NCBI RefSeq assembly: GCF_011764545.1
Contig: NZ_AP022870.1
Coordinates: 620,001 to 684,000, forward strand
Source: Phytohabitans flavus
Lineage (GTDB): Bacteria; Actinomycetota; Actinomycetes; Mycobacteriales; Micromonosporaceae
Direction: 5' to 3'
DNA: 64,000 bases
Shown here one piece after another: positions 44,860 to 54,238 of this stretch; position 1 is the first letter of the stretch, and each line of letters opens with the position of its first letter. The notes beneath the pieces were generated by a model. The model was not told the DNA's origin. It worked only from the letters and a program-made list of their open reading frames with translations, and did not search any database. The position numbers were made by a program, and so were the translations under genes.

Positions 44860-45512
44860 TCTTTGGTCAGGCCGCGCACCCAGTCGGCGACCGGTGTCGC
44901 GGCCGGGTCCTCCACCAGGGAGAGGAAGACGGTCGGCAGGTCGCCGCGGCGGGCGCGCGCGTCGCGGGCCATGACGGACAGGTCGGCGCCGACCAGCGGG
45001 GCGAGGTCGGTCTTGTTGACGACGAGCAGGTCGGCGGTGGTGACGCCGGGCCCGCCCTTGCGCGGCACCTTGTCGCCGCCGGCCACGTCGACCACGAAGA
45101 TCTGCCGGTCTACCAGGCCCTTGCTGAACGTGGCGGTCAGGTTGTCGCCGCCGCTCTCCACCAGCACCAGGTCGAGCGGGCCGAGGTCGGCCTCCAGGTC
45201 CTCGCAGGCGTCGAGGTTGGCGGAGATGTCGTCGCGGATCGCGGTGTGCGGGCAGCAGCCGGTCTCGACGGCGCGGATGCGGTCGGCCGGCAGCACCCCG
45301 TTGCGGAGCAGGAAGTCGGCGTCCTCGGTGGTGTAGATGTCGTTGGTGACGACCGCGAGCCGCAGGTCGGCGGCGAGCGTGCGGCAGAGCGCGGCGACGA
45401 GCGCGGTCTTACCCGAGCCGACCGGGCCGCCGATGCCGATCCGCAGCGCCCGCGCGCCGGTGGCGTTTCGTGCCGGGTGCGGGTCCGGATGGGTGTGTGC
45501 TTCAGGATGCAA
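44856..45512 (-). CDS. ureG: Urease accessory GTPase UreG
   Basis: This 218-residue nickel-binding GTPase energises urease activation. It has P-loop [26 protein letters not shown], the metal-binding [13 protein letters not shown] with its Cys-Pro-His, ESGGDNL and base-specific NKTD. The first 13 residues ([13 protein letters not shown]) contain four histidines and may store nickel in place of the missing UreE. The start is TTG, supported by GGAGGTG seven bases upstream; it lies inside the end of ureF with an 11-base overlap. Confidence 0.95.
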   Translation of the reverse strand: MHPEAHTHPDPHPARNATGARALRIGIGGPVGSGKTALVAALCRTLAADLRLAVVTNDIYTTEDADFLLRNGVLPADRIRAVETGCCPHTAIRDDISANLDACEDLEADLGPLDLVLVESGGDNLTATFSKGLVDRQIFVVDVAGGDKVPRKGGPGVTTADLLVVNKTDLAPLVGADLSVMARDARARRGDLPTVFLSLVEDPAATPVADWVRGLTKE

Positions 45513-46125
45513 AGAGACGCACCTCCCAGGTGGCGTGTGTTTCGGCCCCGATGTCCAGCAGCGGTGCGGAACAGGCGGGCAGGTCGTCCACTGTGGCGGC
45601 TCGGGCCGCGACCGCGTCGCAGTCCGGGGCGAGCCGGGCGACGAGCGCGTGCGTGGCGTACGGGTCCAACCCCAGTAGCCGTACGGCGGCGCTGGCCGGG
45701 CCGGTGACCGTGCCGTACGCGGCGGTGAGCGCGGCTTCCGCCGGCGTGAGCCCCGCGGCGGCGGCCACCACGCCGAGCGCGACCGGGTGGTGCAGCTCGC
45801 GTTCCGCGGTGGGGAGCGTCCACAGTGTACGGCCGGCGCGCAGCAGCGCCCGCCCCTGCGCCCGGGACGCCTTACGCAGCGCGGGAGACAGGGTGCGCGC
45901 GTCGAGCCCCGCTTCGAGGGTGTGGATGTCGCCGCCCGCGCAGGCCGCCGCCGCGAACGCCGCGCTCACCAGCCCCACCGTCGCCAGGCGGCCGCGGAGG
46001 AAGGCGTCGAGGTCGTCGAGGTCGCGTACCCGGCCCGCGGTCACCGCCGCCTCCAGCCCGCCCGAGTGCGCGTGGCCGCCGGCCGGGAAGCGTCCGTCGG
46101 CGAGCAGCAGCAGGGTGGTGGACAT
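45502..46125 (-). CDS. ureF: Urease accessory protein UreF
   Basis: The 207-residue all-helical protein bridges UreD and UreG and controls UreG GTPase action. [21 protein letters not shown] is the conserved UreF start (core [11 protein letters not shown]), and the C-terminal region contains [20 protein letters not shown]. It lies 8 bp after ureC and overlaps ureG by 11 bases. Confidence 0.93.
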   Translation of the reverse strand: MSTTLLLLADGRFPAGGHAHSGGLEAAVTAGRVRDLDDLDAFLRGRLATVGLVSAAFAAAACAGGDIHTLEAGLDARTLSPALRKASRAQGRALLRAGRTLWTLPTAERELHHPVALGVVAAAAGLTPAEAALTAAYGTVTGPASAAVRLLGLDPYATHALVARLAPDCDAVAARAATVDDLPACSAPLLDIGAETHATWEVRLFAS

Positions 46126-46133
46126 CGGCGCCG

Positions 46134-47840
46134 TCAGAAGAGGAAGTAGCGCTGGGCCATCGGCAGCTCGCTCACCGGCTGCGGCTCGACCACCTCGCCG
46201 TCGATCCGCACCGTGAACGTGTCCGGCTCCACCTCGATCCGCGGGGTGGCGTCGTTGAGTGGGAGGTTGGCCTTGCCCCGGCCGCGTACGCCGGCGACCG
46301 GTTTGAGCTGGCGGGCCACGGCGAGCCGATCCGCCAGACCGTCCTCGATCGCGGCCGGCGCCACGAACGCGAGGCTCGTCGCGGCCGGCGCGGCACCGTA
46401 CGCACCGAACATCGGGCGGGGCAGGACCGGCTGGGGAGTGGGGATCGAGGCGTTCGCGTCGCCCATCTGCGCCCACGCGATCATGCCGCCCTTGATCACC
46501 AGGTGCGGCCGTACGCCGAAGAACGCCGGGTCCCACAGCACGAGGTCGGCGAGCTTGCCGGCCTCGACCGAGCCCACGTCGCCCTCGATGCCGTGCGTGA
46601 CGGCGGGGCAGATCGTGTACTTCGCGACGTACCGGCGGGCGCGGTGGTTGTCGGCCGCCCCGTCGCCGGGGAGCGCGCCGCGGCGGTCCTTCATGACGTG
46701 CGCGGTCTGCCAGGTACGGAGCACGACCTCGCCGACCCGCCCCATCGCCTGCGCGTCCGAGCCGATGATCGAGATCGCGCCGAGGTCGTGCAGCACGTCC
46801 TCGGCGGCCATCGTGCTCGGCCGGATGCGGCTCTCCGCGAATGCGAGGTCCTCGGGCACCGCCGGGTTGAGGTGGTGGCAGACCATCAGCATGTCGAGGT
46901 GCTCGTCCAGCGTGTTGCGCGTGTACGGCCGGGTCGGGTTTGTCGACGACGGCAGCACGTTGGGGTGGGACGCGACCGTGATGATGTCCGGTGCGTGGCC
47001 GCCGCCCGCGCCCTCGGTGTGGTACGCGTGGATCGATCGCCCGCCGATCGCCCGCAGCGTGTCCTCGACGAAGCCGGCCTCGTTCAGCGTGTCGGTGTGG
47101 ATGTTGACCTGCACCCCGGCCGCGTCCGCGACGGTGAGGCAGGCGTCGATCGCGGCGGGCGTGGTGCCCCAGTCCTCGTGCAGCTTCAAGCCGCCCGCGC
47201 CGCCGCGCAGCTGCTCCCACATCGACTCGGCGCTGACCGTATTGCCCTTGCCGAGCAGCAGCACGTTGACCGGCCAGGGGTCGATCGCCTCGAACATGCG
47301 GGCCAGGTGCCAGGCGTTCGGCGTGACGGTGGTGGCCTTGGTGCCCTCGGCCGGGCCGGTACCGCCGCCGATCACCGTGGTGATGCCGCTGGCGAGGGCC
47401 TCTTCGAGGATCTGCGGGCAGATGAAGTGGACGTGCGAGTCGATCGCGCCGGCCGTGAGGATCTTGCCGTTGCCGGCGATCACCTCGGTGCCCGGCCCGA
47501 TGACCAGGTCCGGGTGTACGCCGTCCATGGTGTCCGGGTTGCCGGCCTTGCCGAGCGCCACGATCCGCCCGTCCCGGATGCCGACGTCGGCCTTGACCAC
47601 GCCCCAGTGGTCGAGCACGACAGCGCCGGTGATGATCGTGTCCGGCGTACCTTCGGCGCGGGTGGCCCGGGACTGGCCCATCGACTCGCGGATCACCTTG
47701 CCGCCGCCGAAGACCGCCTCGTCGCCGCCGGCGCAGCGGTCCTCCTCGACCTCGATCAGCAGGTTGGTGTCGGCCAGCCGGATGCGGTCGCCGGTCGTCG
47801 GCCCGTAGAGGCTGATGTACCGCCGGCGGTCGATCCTCAT
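46134..47840 (-). CDS. ureC: Urease subunit alpha
   Basis: The 568-residue catalytic subunit hydrolyses urea to ammonia and carbamate at a di-nickel centre. Ligands are visible: HVHF after AGAIDS, the carbamylated lysine in [10 protein letters not shown], histidines in NIHTDTLNE and [12 protein letters not shown], and the aspartate in GSDAQAMGR. The mobile flap is MVCHHLNP. Length is normal for UreC. It overlaps ureB by four bases and is the third gene of the operon. Confidence 0.98.
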   Translation of the reverse strand: MRIDRRRYISLYGPTTGDRIRLADTNLLIEVEEDRCAGGDEAVFGGGKVIRESMGQSRATRAEGTPDTIITGAVVLDHWGVVKADVGIRDGRIVALGKAGNPDTMDGVHPDLVIGPGTEVIAGNGKILTAGAIDSHVHFICPQILEEALASGITTVIGGGTGPAEGTKATTVTPNAWHLARMFEAIDPWPVNVLLLGKGNTVSAESMWEQLRGGAGGLKLHEDWGTTPAAIDACLTVADAAGVQVNIHTDTLNEAGFVEDTLRAIGGRSIHAYHTEGAGGGHAPDIITVASHPNVLPSSTNPTRPYTRNTLDEHLDMLMVCHHLNPAVPEDLAFAESRIRPSTMAAEDVLHDLGAISIIGSDAQAMGRVGEVVLRTWQTAHVMKDRRGALPGDGAADNHRARRYVAKYTICPAVTHGIEGDVGSVEAGKLADLVLWDPAFFGVRPHLVIKGGMIAWAQMGDANASIPTPQPVLPRPMFGAYGAAPAATSLAFVAPAAIEDGLADRLAVARQLKPVAGVRGRGKANLPLNDATPRIEVEPDTFTVRIDGEVVEPQPVSELPMAQRYFLF

Positions 47841-48136
47841 CGCCGCACCAGGCCCGGTACGACGCGGTGGCCGGCCAGGGGTACCAGCTCGACGTCGCGC
47901 GGGATGCCGGGCTCGAACCGCACGGACGTGCCGGCCGGCACGGCCAAGCGGTGCCCCTGGGCGGCCGCGCGGTCGAAGTCGAGCGCCGGGTTGGCGTCCG
48001 CGAAGTGGTAGTGCGAGCCGACCTGCACCGGCCGGTCGCCCGTGTTGCTCACGGCGAGGGTCAGCACCGGCCGCCCGGCGTTGATCTCCACGTCGCCCTC
48101 GCCGGGGACGATCTCGCCCGGAACGATGCCGCTCAC
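47837..48136 (-). CDS. ureB: Urease subunit beta
   Basis: The 99-residue structural subunit begins [21 protein letters not shown] (core PGEI...GDVEIN) and has the family motifs [18 protein letters not shown] and [16 protein letters not shown] [13 protein letters not shown]. It overlaps ureA and ureC by four bases each, so the three structural subunits are translationally coupled. Confidence 0.97.
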   Translation of the reverse strand: MSGIVPGEIVPGEGDVEINAGRPVLTLAVSNTGDRPVQVGSHYHFADANPALDFDRAAAQGHRLAVPAGTSVRFEPGIPRDVELVPLAGHRVVPGLVRR

Positions 48137-48435
48137 GGGATCGGCTCGTGGACGGTGACGAGCTTGGTGCCGTCCGGGAACGTCGCCTCGACCTGCACCT
48201 CGGGCAGCATCTCCGGCACGCCGTCGAGCACGTCCTCCCGGGTGAGCACCTGCCGGCCGGCCTCCATCAGCTCCGCGACGGTGCGGCCGTCCCGGGCCGC
48301 CTCCAGCAGGAACGCGGTGATCACCGCGGTCGCCTCGGGATGGTTGAGCCGTAGGCCGCGCTCGCGCCGCCGCCAGGCCACGTCGGCCGCCACGTGGATC
48401 AGCAGCCGGTCCTGCTCGTGCCGGGTCAGGAACAA
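48133..48435 (-). CDS. ureA: Urease subunit gamma
   Basis: The 100-residue subunit has [33 protein letters not shown] and [22 protein letters not shown], all typical of UreA. The start is TTG at 48435 with GGAGGTG five bases upstream; no ATG or GTG is suitably placed. It is the first gene of ureABCFGD. The 177-bp region to the divergent aspS gene must hold its promoter; two similar words, GCTGACACCTC and GCTGAAACCTC, occur there. Confidence 0.94.
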   Translation of the reverse strand: MFLTRHEQDRLLIHVAADVAWRRRERGLRLNHPEATAVITAFLLEAARDGRTVAELMEAGRQVLTREDVLDGVPEMLPEVQVEATFPDGTKLVTVHEPIP

Positions 48436-48612
48436 AGCGTCACCTCCAGCGGGATGCTGACACCTCAACATTTCCGGCACGTTTCCGCTGTGCGGGCGCC
48501 AGACCGGCCGCCGCGTGCTGAAACCTCCCGCGCTGACGGGCGGGTGGCGTCGGGTCACTTCGGGTATCCCTGACAGAATGTCCGCGGATACCCATGTGAA
48601 GGAGATGCACCC

Positions 48613-50433
48613 GTGATCCGTACCCATGACGCCGGAAGCCTGCGTGCCGCGGACGCCGGCACGACGGTGACGCTCGCCGGTTGGGTGGCCCGCCGGCGCG
48701 ACCACGGGGGTGTCATCTTCGTCGACCTGCGCGACGCGTCGGGCGTGGTGCAGGTGGTGTTCCGGGAGGAGATGGAGCTCGCGCACGCGCTGCGCAACGA
48801 GTTCTGCGTGAAGGTCACCGGTGCCGTCGAGCGCCGCCCGGAGGGCAACGACAACCCCGAGCTGCCGACCGGTGACATCGAGGTCAACGTCTCCGCGCTG
48901 GAGATCCTCTCCGAGGCGGCCCCGCTGCCGCTGCCGGTCGACGACCACGTCGACGCGGGCGACGACATCCGGCTCAAGTACCGGTACCTCGACCTGCGCC
49001 GCAGCGGGCCGGCGCGCGCGATCCGGCTCCGCTCGCGGGCCAGCCAGATCGCCCGGACGGTGCTGCACGACCGCGACTTCGTGGAGATCGAGACCCCCAC
49101 GCTGACCCGCTCGACGCCCGAGGGTGCCCGCGACTTCCTGGTGCCGGTGCGGCTCCAGCCCGGCACCTGGTACGCGCTGCCGCAGTCGCCGCAGCTCTTC
49201 AAGCAGCTGCTGATGGTCGGCGGGATGGAGCGGTACTACCAGATCGCCCGCTGCTACCGCGACGAGGACTTCCGGGCCGACCGGCAGCCGGAGTTCACCC
49301 AGCTGGACATCGAGATGTCGTTCGTCACCGAGGACGACGTGATCGAGCTGGGCGAGGCGATCGTCGGCGCGCTGTGGCGGGAGCTGGCCGGCCACGAGAT
49401 CACCGGGCCGATCCCGCGGATCACCTGGCACGACGCGATGGCGCGGTACGGCTCGGACAAGCCCGACCTGCGCTACGGCCTCGAGCTGACCGAGCTGACC
49501 GACTACCTGCGCGGCACGGAGTTCCGGGTGTTCGCCGGCGCGATCGACGCGGGCGGGTACGTCGGCGCGGTCGTCATGCCCAGCGGCGCGGCCCAGACCC
49601 GCAAGGAGTTGGACGGCTGGCAGGACTGGGCCAAGGCGCGCGGCGCCCGCGGCCTGGCGTACGTGGTGCTCGACGCCGAGACCGGCGAGGCCCGCGGCCC
49701 GGTCGCCAAGAACCTCAGCGAGGCCCACCTCGCCGGCCTCGCCGACGCGGTTGGTGCGAAGCCGGGCGACGCCGTCTTCTTCGCCGCGGCCGGCAACCGC
49801 CGCGAGGCCCAAGAGCTGCTCGGCGCCGCACGCATCGAGATCGCCCGCCGCGCCGGGCTCGTCGACGAGGACGCGTGGGCGTTCTGCTGGGTGGTCGACG
49901 CCCCGATGTTCGAGCCGCTGGAGGAGGGCGGCTGGACCGCGGTCCACCACCCCTTCACCTCGCCCAACGATGAGTGGCTGGGCCGCTTCGAGGAGGCGCC
50001 GGACCGCGCGCTGGCGTACGCGTACGACATCGTCTGCAACGGCAACGAGATCGGCGGCGGCTCCGTCCGTATCCACCGGGGCGACGTGCAGCGCCGCGTC
50101 TTCGACCTGCTCGGCATCACGCCGGAGGAGGCCAACGACAAGTTCGGCTTCCTGCTGGAGGCGTTCAAGTACGGCCCGCCGCCGCACGCCGGCATCGCGT
50201 TCGGCTGGGACCGCGTCTGCATGCTGCTCTCCGGCGCCGACTCGATCCGCGAGGTCATCGCCTTCCCGAAGACGAGGGGCGGCTACGACCCGCTGACCGG
50301 CGCGCCCACGCCGATCACCGCGCAGCAGCGCACCGAGGCCGGCGTCGACGCCAAGCCCAAGGCCCCGACCCAGGCCGCCGCGGAAAAGCCCGGCACCGCC
50401 GGCATGGCAGCCCCCGTGGAGCACAGCAACTAA
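48613..50433 (+). CDS. aspS: Aspartyl-tRNA synthetase
   Basis: The 606-residue class II enzyme has an N-terminal anticodon-binding OB fold ([21 protein letters not shown], core [11 protein letters not shown]), the catalytic core with [20 protein letters not shown] and [15 protein letters not shown], a bacterial GAD insertion, and motif 3 [15 protein letters not shown] ~30-residue Ala/Pro/Lys tail ends the protein. AAGGAGA precedes the GTG start. Whether it also misacylates tRNA-Asn for GatCAB is not decidable here. Confidence 0.96.
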   Translation: MIRTHDAGSLRAADAGTTVTLAGWVARRRDHGGVIFVDLRDASGVVQVVFREEMELAHALRNEFCVKVTGAVERRPEGNDNPELPTGDIEVNVSALEILSEAAPLPLPVDDHVDAGDDIRLKYRYLDLRRSGPARAIRLRSRASQIARTVLHDRDFVEIETPTLTRSTPEGARDFLVPVRLQPGTWYALPQSPQLFKQLLMVGGMERYYQIARCYRDEDFRADRQPEFTQLDIEMSFVTEDDVIELGEAIVGALWRELAGHEITGPIPRITWHDAMARYGSDKPDLRYGLELTELTDYLRGTEFRVFAGAIDAGGYVGAVVMPSGAAQTRKELDGWQDWAKARGARGLAYVVLDAETGEARGPVAKNLSEAHLAGLADAVGAKPGDAVFFAAAGNRREAQELLGAARIEIARRAGLVDEDAWAFCWVVDAPMFEPLEEGGWTAVHHPFTSPNDEWLGRFEEAPDRALAYAYDIVCNGNEIGGGSVRIHRGDVQRRVFDLLGITPEEANDKFGFLLEAFKYGPPPHAGIAFGWDRVCMLLSGADSIREVIAFPKTRGGYDPLTGAPTPITAQQRTEAGVDAKPKAPTQAAAEKPGTAGMAAPVEHSN

Positions 50434-50456
50434 AGATCCATTCCGATCAGAGGCCT

Positions 50457-51103
50457 GGGCTACCGCGACGCCCGCGGTGGTCCAGACCGCTGCTCCCGCA
50501 GCCTCACCCTCCGCGCTTGGCAAGGCAGCAGAAACCTGGTTTTTGCGCGGATCTTGATGGTTTGCGCGAGCGCCGGGCGCGGTCCGCGCGCGTTCGCTCT
50601 GCTGCCGCCTCGCCGGCAGACTCGGGCCGTTTCCTGGGGGGAGCAGGAGCGGACGCGCGTCGTCCCGTGGGTCGACGCGGTCGGTGGTGATTGGTCACCC
50701 GATAGCCGCGCGACACGCGGGCGATGCCGCGGGTTTGGGTGAACGATCACCGGGTCCCGGTGCGAGGAGAGCGGGCTTGTCGGGCTTTGGGGAGAGTTGT
50801 CGCTGCCAGGGCGACCACAGGTTTCCCCAAAGGGGCGCCGTCGGGTCTTGCGTGCCGACGGCGGCGCTCTGTTGGTTGTGGATCGCGGGGGTTTGTGAAC
50901 GTTTTCCGTTGCCGGGGCAGCAGGAAACGTTCACAAAGGCCGGGCCCCGCGCAGTCGGCCGGAAGGGTGCCGGCTTGCGGGTGCATCGGTGCGCCCAGCT
51001 CCAGAGCCCGCGGGGCCGCCGGCCCGGCGGTCGGGGTTGTGAAGCGCGGAGGGTGAGGCCGCGGGAGCAGCGGTCCGGACCACCGCGGACATCGCGGTAG
51101 CCC
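50457..51103. repeat. Non-coding inverted-repeat element, copy B (downstream of aspS)
   Basis: Inverted ends of about 59 bp (50457-50515 and 51045-51103) match those of copy A; both start GGGCTACCGCGA and end CCTCACCCTCCGCG. The 530-bp centre holds a hairpin at 50892-50937 (arms TTTGTGAACGTTT and AAACGTTCACAAA) and a segment, GCGACCACAGGTTTCCCC at 50810 on, that also occurs just outside copy A as GCGACCACAGGGTTCCCC. Another shared stretch reads CTCGCCGGCAGACTCGGGCCG in B versus a close variant in A. No convincing gene lies in the 760 bp between aspS and the next gene. It starts 24 bp after the aspS stop. Confidence 0.75.
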
Positions 51104-51131
51104 ATGTCCTTCTCTTGGAATAGGTCGTCCC

Positions 51132-51185
51132 GGGCCTGTCTCCTGGACCTCGCCGCAGCCTGTCGATGATCCGGGAGACGGGCCC
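51132..51185 (-). terminator. Hairpin after the reverse-strand hypothetical gene
   Basis: GGGCCTGTCTCCTGG and CCGGGAGACGGGCCC form a 15-bp stem with two G-T pairs around a 24-base loop, 9 bp beyond the stop codon of the gene at 51194. Confidence 0.6.
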
Positions 51186-51193
51186 CAGGGCTC

Positions 51194-51757
51194 TTAGCGT
51201 CCGGGCCAGCTGTAGTCGTAGGTCAGGGAGAAGGTGCGGGAGATCCAGTCCCGGGAGGCTTCCCCGGCCGGCGGGCGTGCGGCCGTTTCGGCGAAGTCGG
51301 CACGCACCGCGGCGAGTTCCGCGGAGCGGTCGGCGGCGTCGACAAGCGTGCCGGCCTGGAAGGTGAGGTCGCGGACCTCCGCGTACATCCAGGCGGGCAG
51401 GAAGCCCATGTTCAGGTACGGCCCGTCGGTGTCGCCGTCGCCGACCAGCAGGCGCCCGGTGAATGCCACCGGAACGTCCAACTCCTGGTAGCGCCACCCC
51501 AGCCAGTCGTCATCACGCCCCGGCTCGACGCCAGCGAGCCTGGGCGGCTCATCCTGCGAGCCCAACTCGAGCTCCCGGAGCGCCAGCCGACCGTCGACCA
51601 GGGCGTACCGGCAGACGTAGCCGCGGTAGCAGGCGGTGCCCTTCGGCCGCGGGTCGAGGCCATGCGCGGTCGGGTCGAAGAGGCCCGCGCCGTCAACCGC
51701 GGTCACCGCCCACCAGCTTGCCTCGAAGAGCACCTCGTCGGGTGCTTGCCCGCTCAT
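51194..51757 (-). CDS. Hypothetical protein
   Basis: I do not recognise this 187-residue soluble protein. It begins MSGQAPDEVLFEASWW and contains GTACYRGYVCRYALVDGRLA, PVAFTGRLLVGDG and LNMGFLPAWMYAEVRDLTF, which suggests a beta-rich, acidic fold with conserved aromatic residues. No signal peptide, membrane helix or catalytic motif is evident. It lies 4 bp downstream of the acetyltransferase gene in the same direction, so the two are probably co-expressed. Immunity- or SUKH-like proteins have a similar character, but this is only a guess. Confidence 0.7.
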   Translation of the reverse strand: MSGQAPDEVLFEASWWAVTAVDGAGLFDPTAHGLDPRPKGTACYRGYVCRYALVDGRLALRELELGSQDEPPRLAGVEPGRDDDWLGWRYQELDVPVAFTGRLLVGDGDTDGPYLNMGFLPAWMYAEVRDLTFQAGTLVDAADRSAELAAVRADFAETAARPPAGEASRDWISRTFSLTYDYSWPGR

Positions 51758-51761
51758 CGGG

Positions 51762-52454
51762 CTACGCGATCCGGACCGTCGTGCGGTGCAGGACGCTCGT
51801 GAAGCCGAGACCGCGGTAGAGGCGGAGCGCGGGGTCATTGCCGGCCATCACGCCCAGGGACGATATCCCGTACTCGTCCAAATGGTGACGGACGATGGCC
51901 GCGGTGAGCGCGGCGCCCAGCCCGCGACCGCGCTGGTCGGGGCTGACCGCGAGGCCGGCGAGAAAGCCCACGCCGCCCCGGCTGCGGTCGGCGCCGCAGG
52001 CGACGAGCCGGCCCTCGGCGCGGATGCCGAACCACGAGCGCACCCTCGAGTCGCCCGGCCGGGTCGCGGTCTTCGGAAAGGCGACGGTGAGTAGCGCTTC
52101 GATGTCGGCGTCGTCGGCGGAAGTGAGCTGTGTCACCGCTTCCTCGCCGGCGCGCGGCGGTGGGGGCGTGACCGTCCACAAGTACTCCCAGTCGTCCCGG
52201 TGCGCGACCGGCAGTTGGGCCAGCTCCTCGGTGGTGGCGCGGGGGAGGTGCAGCCACTGTGCGCCGCTGCCGGCCAGCAGCTCCGCCGCCCGCGTGGGGT
52301 CGCCCACCGCGCAGGCCACCGGGCCCGTCGGTCCTTGATCGACCCAAGCGGTGGTACCGGGGATGAGATAGCCGGTCACCTCACCGCTGGTGTGCAGCCG
52401 TGCGTACGGAGAGTCGCCGGCCGCCGCCACCACCGCGTCCCGCCCCGTGACCAT
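51762..52454 (-). CDS. GNAT-family N-acetyltransferase
   Basis: The protein has about 230 residues. The C-terminal GNAT domain shows FLAGLAVSPDQRGRGLGAALT with the acetyl-CoA pyrophosphate loop (QRGRGLG) and GVMAGNDPALRLYRGLGF, the usual last strand and helix. The N-terminal half is unlike the core and may be a second, degenerate GNAT fold. The start is uncertain among ATG 52484, GTG 52460 and ATG 52454, none with a clear ribosome site. Substrate unknown. It forms a small operon with the hypothetical gene downstream. Confidence 0.8.
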   Translation of the reverse strand: MVTGRDAVVAAAGDSPYARLHTSGEVTGYLIPGTTAWVDQGPTGPVACAVGDPTRAAELLAGSGAQWLHLPRATTEELAQLPVAHRDDWEYLWTVTPPPPRAGEEAVTQLTSADDADIEALLTVAFPKTATRPGDSRVRSWFGIRAEGRLVACGADRSRGGVGFLAGLAVSPDQRGRGLGAALTAAIVRHHLDEYGISSLGVMAGNDPALRLYRGLGFTSVLHRTTVRIA

Positions 52455-52562
52455 ATTCACGGCCGGCAGCCTAGGTGCCGCCATAGATGTCCACGGTGGA
52501 CGCTTGGCCGGATGTGGCGCGGGGTACATGGGGCGTGCACCAAACCCCCTCAAGGAGGATTC

Positions 52563-52772
52563 ATGTTCGCCATAGCTGCCGCCGGTGTGTTCGGCTTCGC
52601 GCTGCTGCTCGACCTGCTCGACTCCGATCTGGGCGCGCCGGATCTCTTCAACTGGAACACCCTGGTCCTGATCGGTCTGTTCCTGCTGGCTCTGTACTTC
52701 GCCGGCGTCGGCCGCGGCTCCGCCGGGGGCGGCGGACGGTGGTACCGAGGGCGGCGTCCCGGCCGCGGCTGA
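52563..52772 (+). CDS. Small hydrophobic membrane protein (69 aa)
   Basis: AAGGAGG ends 4 bases before the ATG, one of the strongest ribosome sites in the window. The 69-residue product has two hydrophobic segments ([19 protein letters not shown] and [17 protein letters not shown]) and a basic glycine-rich tail ([15 protein letters not shown]). The function is unknown. It is followed 26 bp later by rarA in the same direction. Confidence 0.7.
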   Translation: MFAIAAAGVFGFALLLDLLDSDLGAPDLFNWNTLVLIGLFLLALYFAGVGRGSAGGGGRWYRGRRPGRG

Positions 52773-52798
52773 GCATCGGCCGGTACTGTCTGTGGGTG

Positions 52799-54178
52799 AT
52801 GGAGACCGACGGCCTGTTCCCTCTCGCGGCCACCGGCGTGCGCACCGCACCGCCGGGGGGCGGCGCGGCGGGTGGGTTCACCCCGCCCGGCGCCGACTCC
52901 CCGCTCCCCGTGCGGATGCGGCCGGCGTCGCTCGACGAGCTGGTCGGTCAGGATCACCTGCTGGCGCCCGGCGCGCCCCTGCGGCAGCTGGTCGGCGGTT
53001 CGACGCCGATGTCGGTGATCCTGTGGGGGCCGCCGGGCAGCGGCAAGACCACGATCGCGCACCTGGTGGCCGCGGCCACTGATCGGCGGTTCGTGGCGAT
53101 GTCGGCGCTGTCGGCCGGCGTCAAGGATGTACGCGCGGTGATCGACACGGCCCGGCGCGAGCGGCGCACCGGTGGGCCGCCCACCGTGCTCTTCATCGAC
53201 GAGGTGCACCGCTTCAGCAAGACTCAGCAGGACTCGCTGCTCGCGGCGGTTGAGGACCGTACGGTCACGCTGCTCGCGGCCACCACGGAAAACCCGTATT
53301 TTTCCGTCATCTCCCCGCTCCTGTCCCGATGTGTGCTGCTCACCCTCCAGCCGCTCGACGAGGACGCCGTGCGCGGGCTCATCCGCCGCGCGACCACCGA
53401 CGAGCGCGGGCTGGGCGGCGCGGTCACGCTTGATCAGGAGGCCGAGGACCATCTGGTACGGCTCGCGGGCGGCGATGTGCGCAAGGCCCTCACCGCCCTC
53501 GAAGCGGCCGCCTCGTCCGCGTCGGCGCGCGGAGCTTCCGTGATCGACCTCGCCACCGCCGAGCAGGCGGTCGACGTGGCCGCGGTCCGGTACGACCGGG
53601 ATGGCGACGCGCATTACGACGTGACGAGTGCGTTCATCAAGAGCATGCGTGGCTCCGACCCCGATGCGGCGCTGCACTGGCTGGCCCGGATGTTGGTGGC
53701 CGGGGAGGACGCGCGGTTCATCGCCCGCCGCATCGTGATCTTCGCGAGCGAGGACGTGGGCATGGCCGACCCCACCGCCCTTTCGGTGGCGACCGCCGCG
53801 GCCCACGCCGTCGAGTACGTGGGGCTGCCCGAGGCCCAGCTCAACCTCGCCCACGCCGTGATCCACCTCGCCACCGCGCCGAAGTCCAACTCGGCCACGG
53901 TGGCGATCGGCAAGGCGATGGCCGATGTGCGCGCGGGTCGGGGCGGCGCCGTCCCCCGCCACCTGCGCGACGCGCACTACCAGGGCTCGCGGGGGCTCGG
54001 CCACGGCCTGGGATACCGGTACCCGCACGACGACCCACGCGGTGTGGTCACCCAGCAGTACGCGCCGGACGACCTGGCGCGCACCGATTACTACATGCCC
54101 GGCGAGCACGGTTCGGAGCGCGCGGTGGCGGCCCGCCTTCCCGCGCTCCGCCGGATCGTGCGAGGTGACGATGCGTAG
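52799..54178 (+). CDS. rarA: Replication-associated recombination AAA ATPase RarA
   Basis: The 459-residue AAA+ protein of the RarA/MgsA/WRNIP1 family has [18 protein letters not shown], Walker [13 protein letters not shown], Walker [16 protein letters not shown] and sensor 1 [10 protein letters not shown]. The C-terminal tetramerisation domain contains [20 protein letters not shown] and [10 protein letters not shown]. It acts at stalled replication forks. The same gene lies between aspS and alaS in mycobacteria (Rv2559c). Start ATG 52799 (GTG 52796 is adjacent). Confidence 0.93.
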   Translation: METDGLFPLAATGVRTAPPGGGAAGGFTPPGADSPLPVRMRPASLDELVGQDHLLAPGAPLRQLVGGSTPMSVILWGPPGSGKTTIAHLVAAATDRRFVAMSALSAGVKDVRAVIDTARRERRTGGPPTVLFIDEVHRFSKTQQDSLLAAVEDRTVTLLAATTENPYFSVISPLLSRCVLLTLQPLDEDAVRGLIRRATTDERGLGGAVTLDQEAEDHLVRLAGGDVRKALTALEAAASSASARGASVIDLATAEQAVDVAAVRYDRDGDAHYDVTSAFIKSMRGSDPDAALHWLARMLVAGEDARFIARRIVIFASEDVGMADPTALSVATAAAHAVEYVGLPEAQLNLAHAVIHLATAPKSNSATVAIGKAMADVRAGRGGAVPRHLRDAHYQGSRGLGHGLGYRYPHDDPRGVVTQQYAPDDLARTDYYMPGEHGSERAVAARLPALRRIVRGDDA

Positions 54179-54238
54179 GGGGGCTCCCGTCGCTGTTCGG
54201 TGGGGCATGAACGCCCAGCTCGATGAGGGTGTGGGCGC

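Noticed and set aside
48436..48612. A nickel or urea riboswitch in the ureA-aspS gap
   Set aside because: No conserved aptamer pattern was found, only two short similar words; the region is adequately explained as a divergent promoter.
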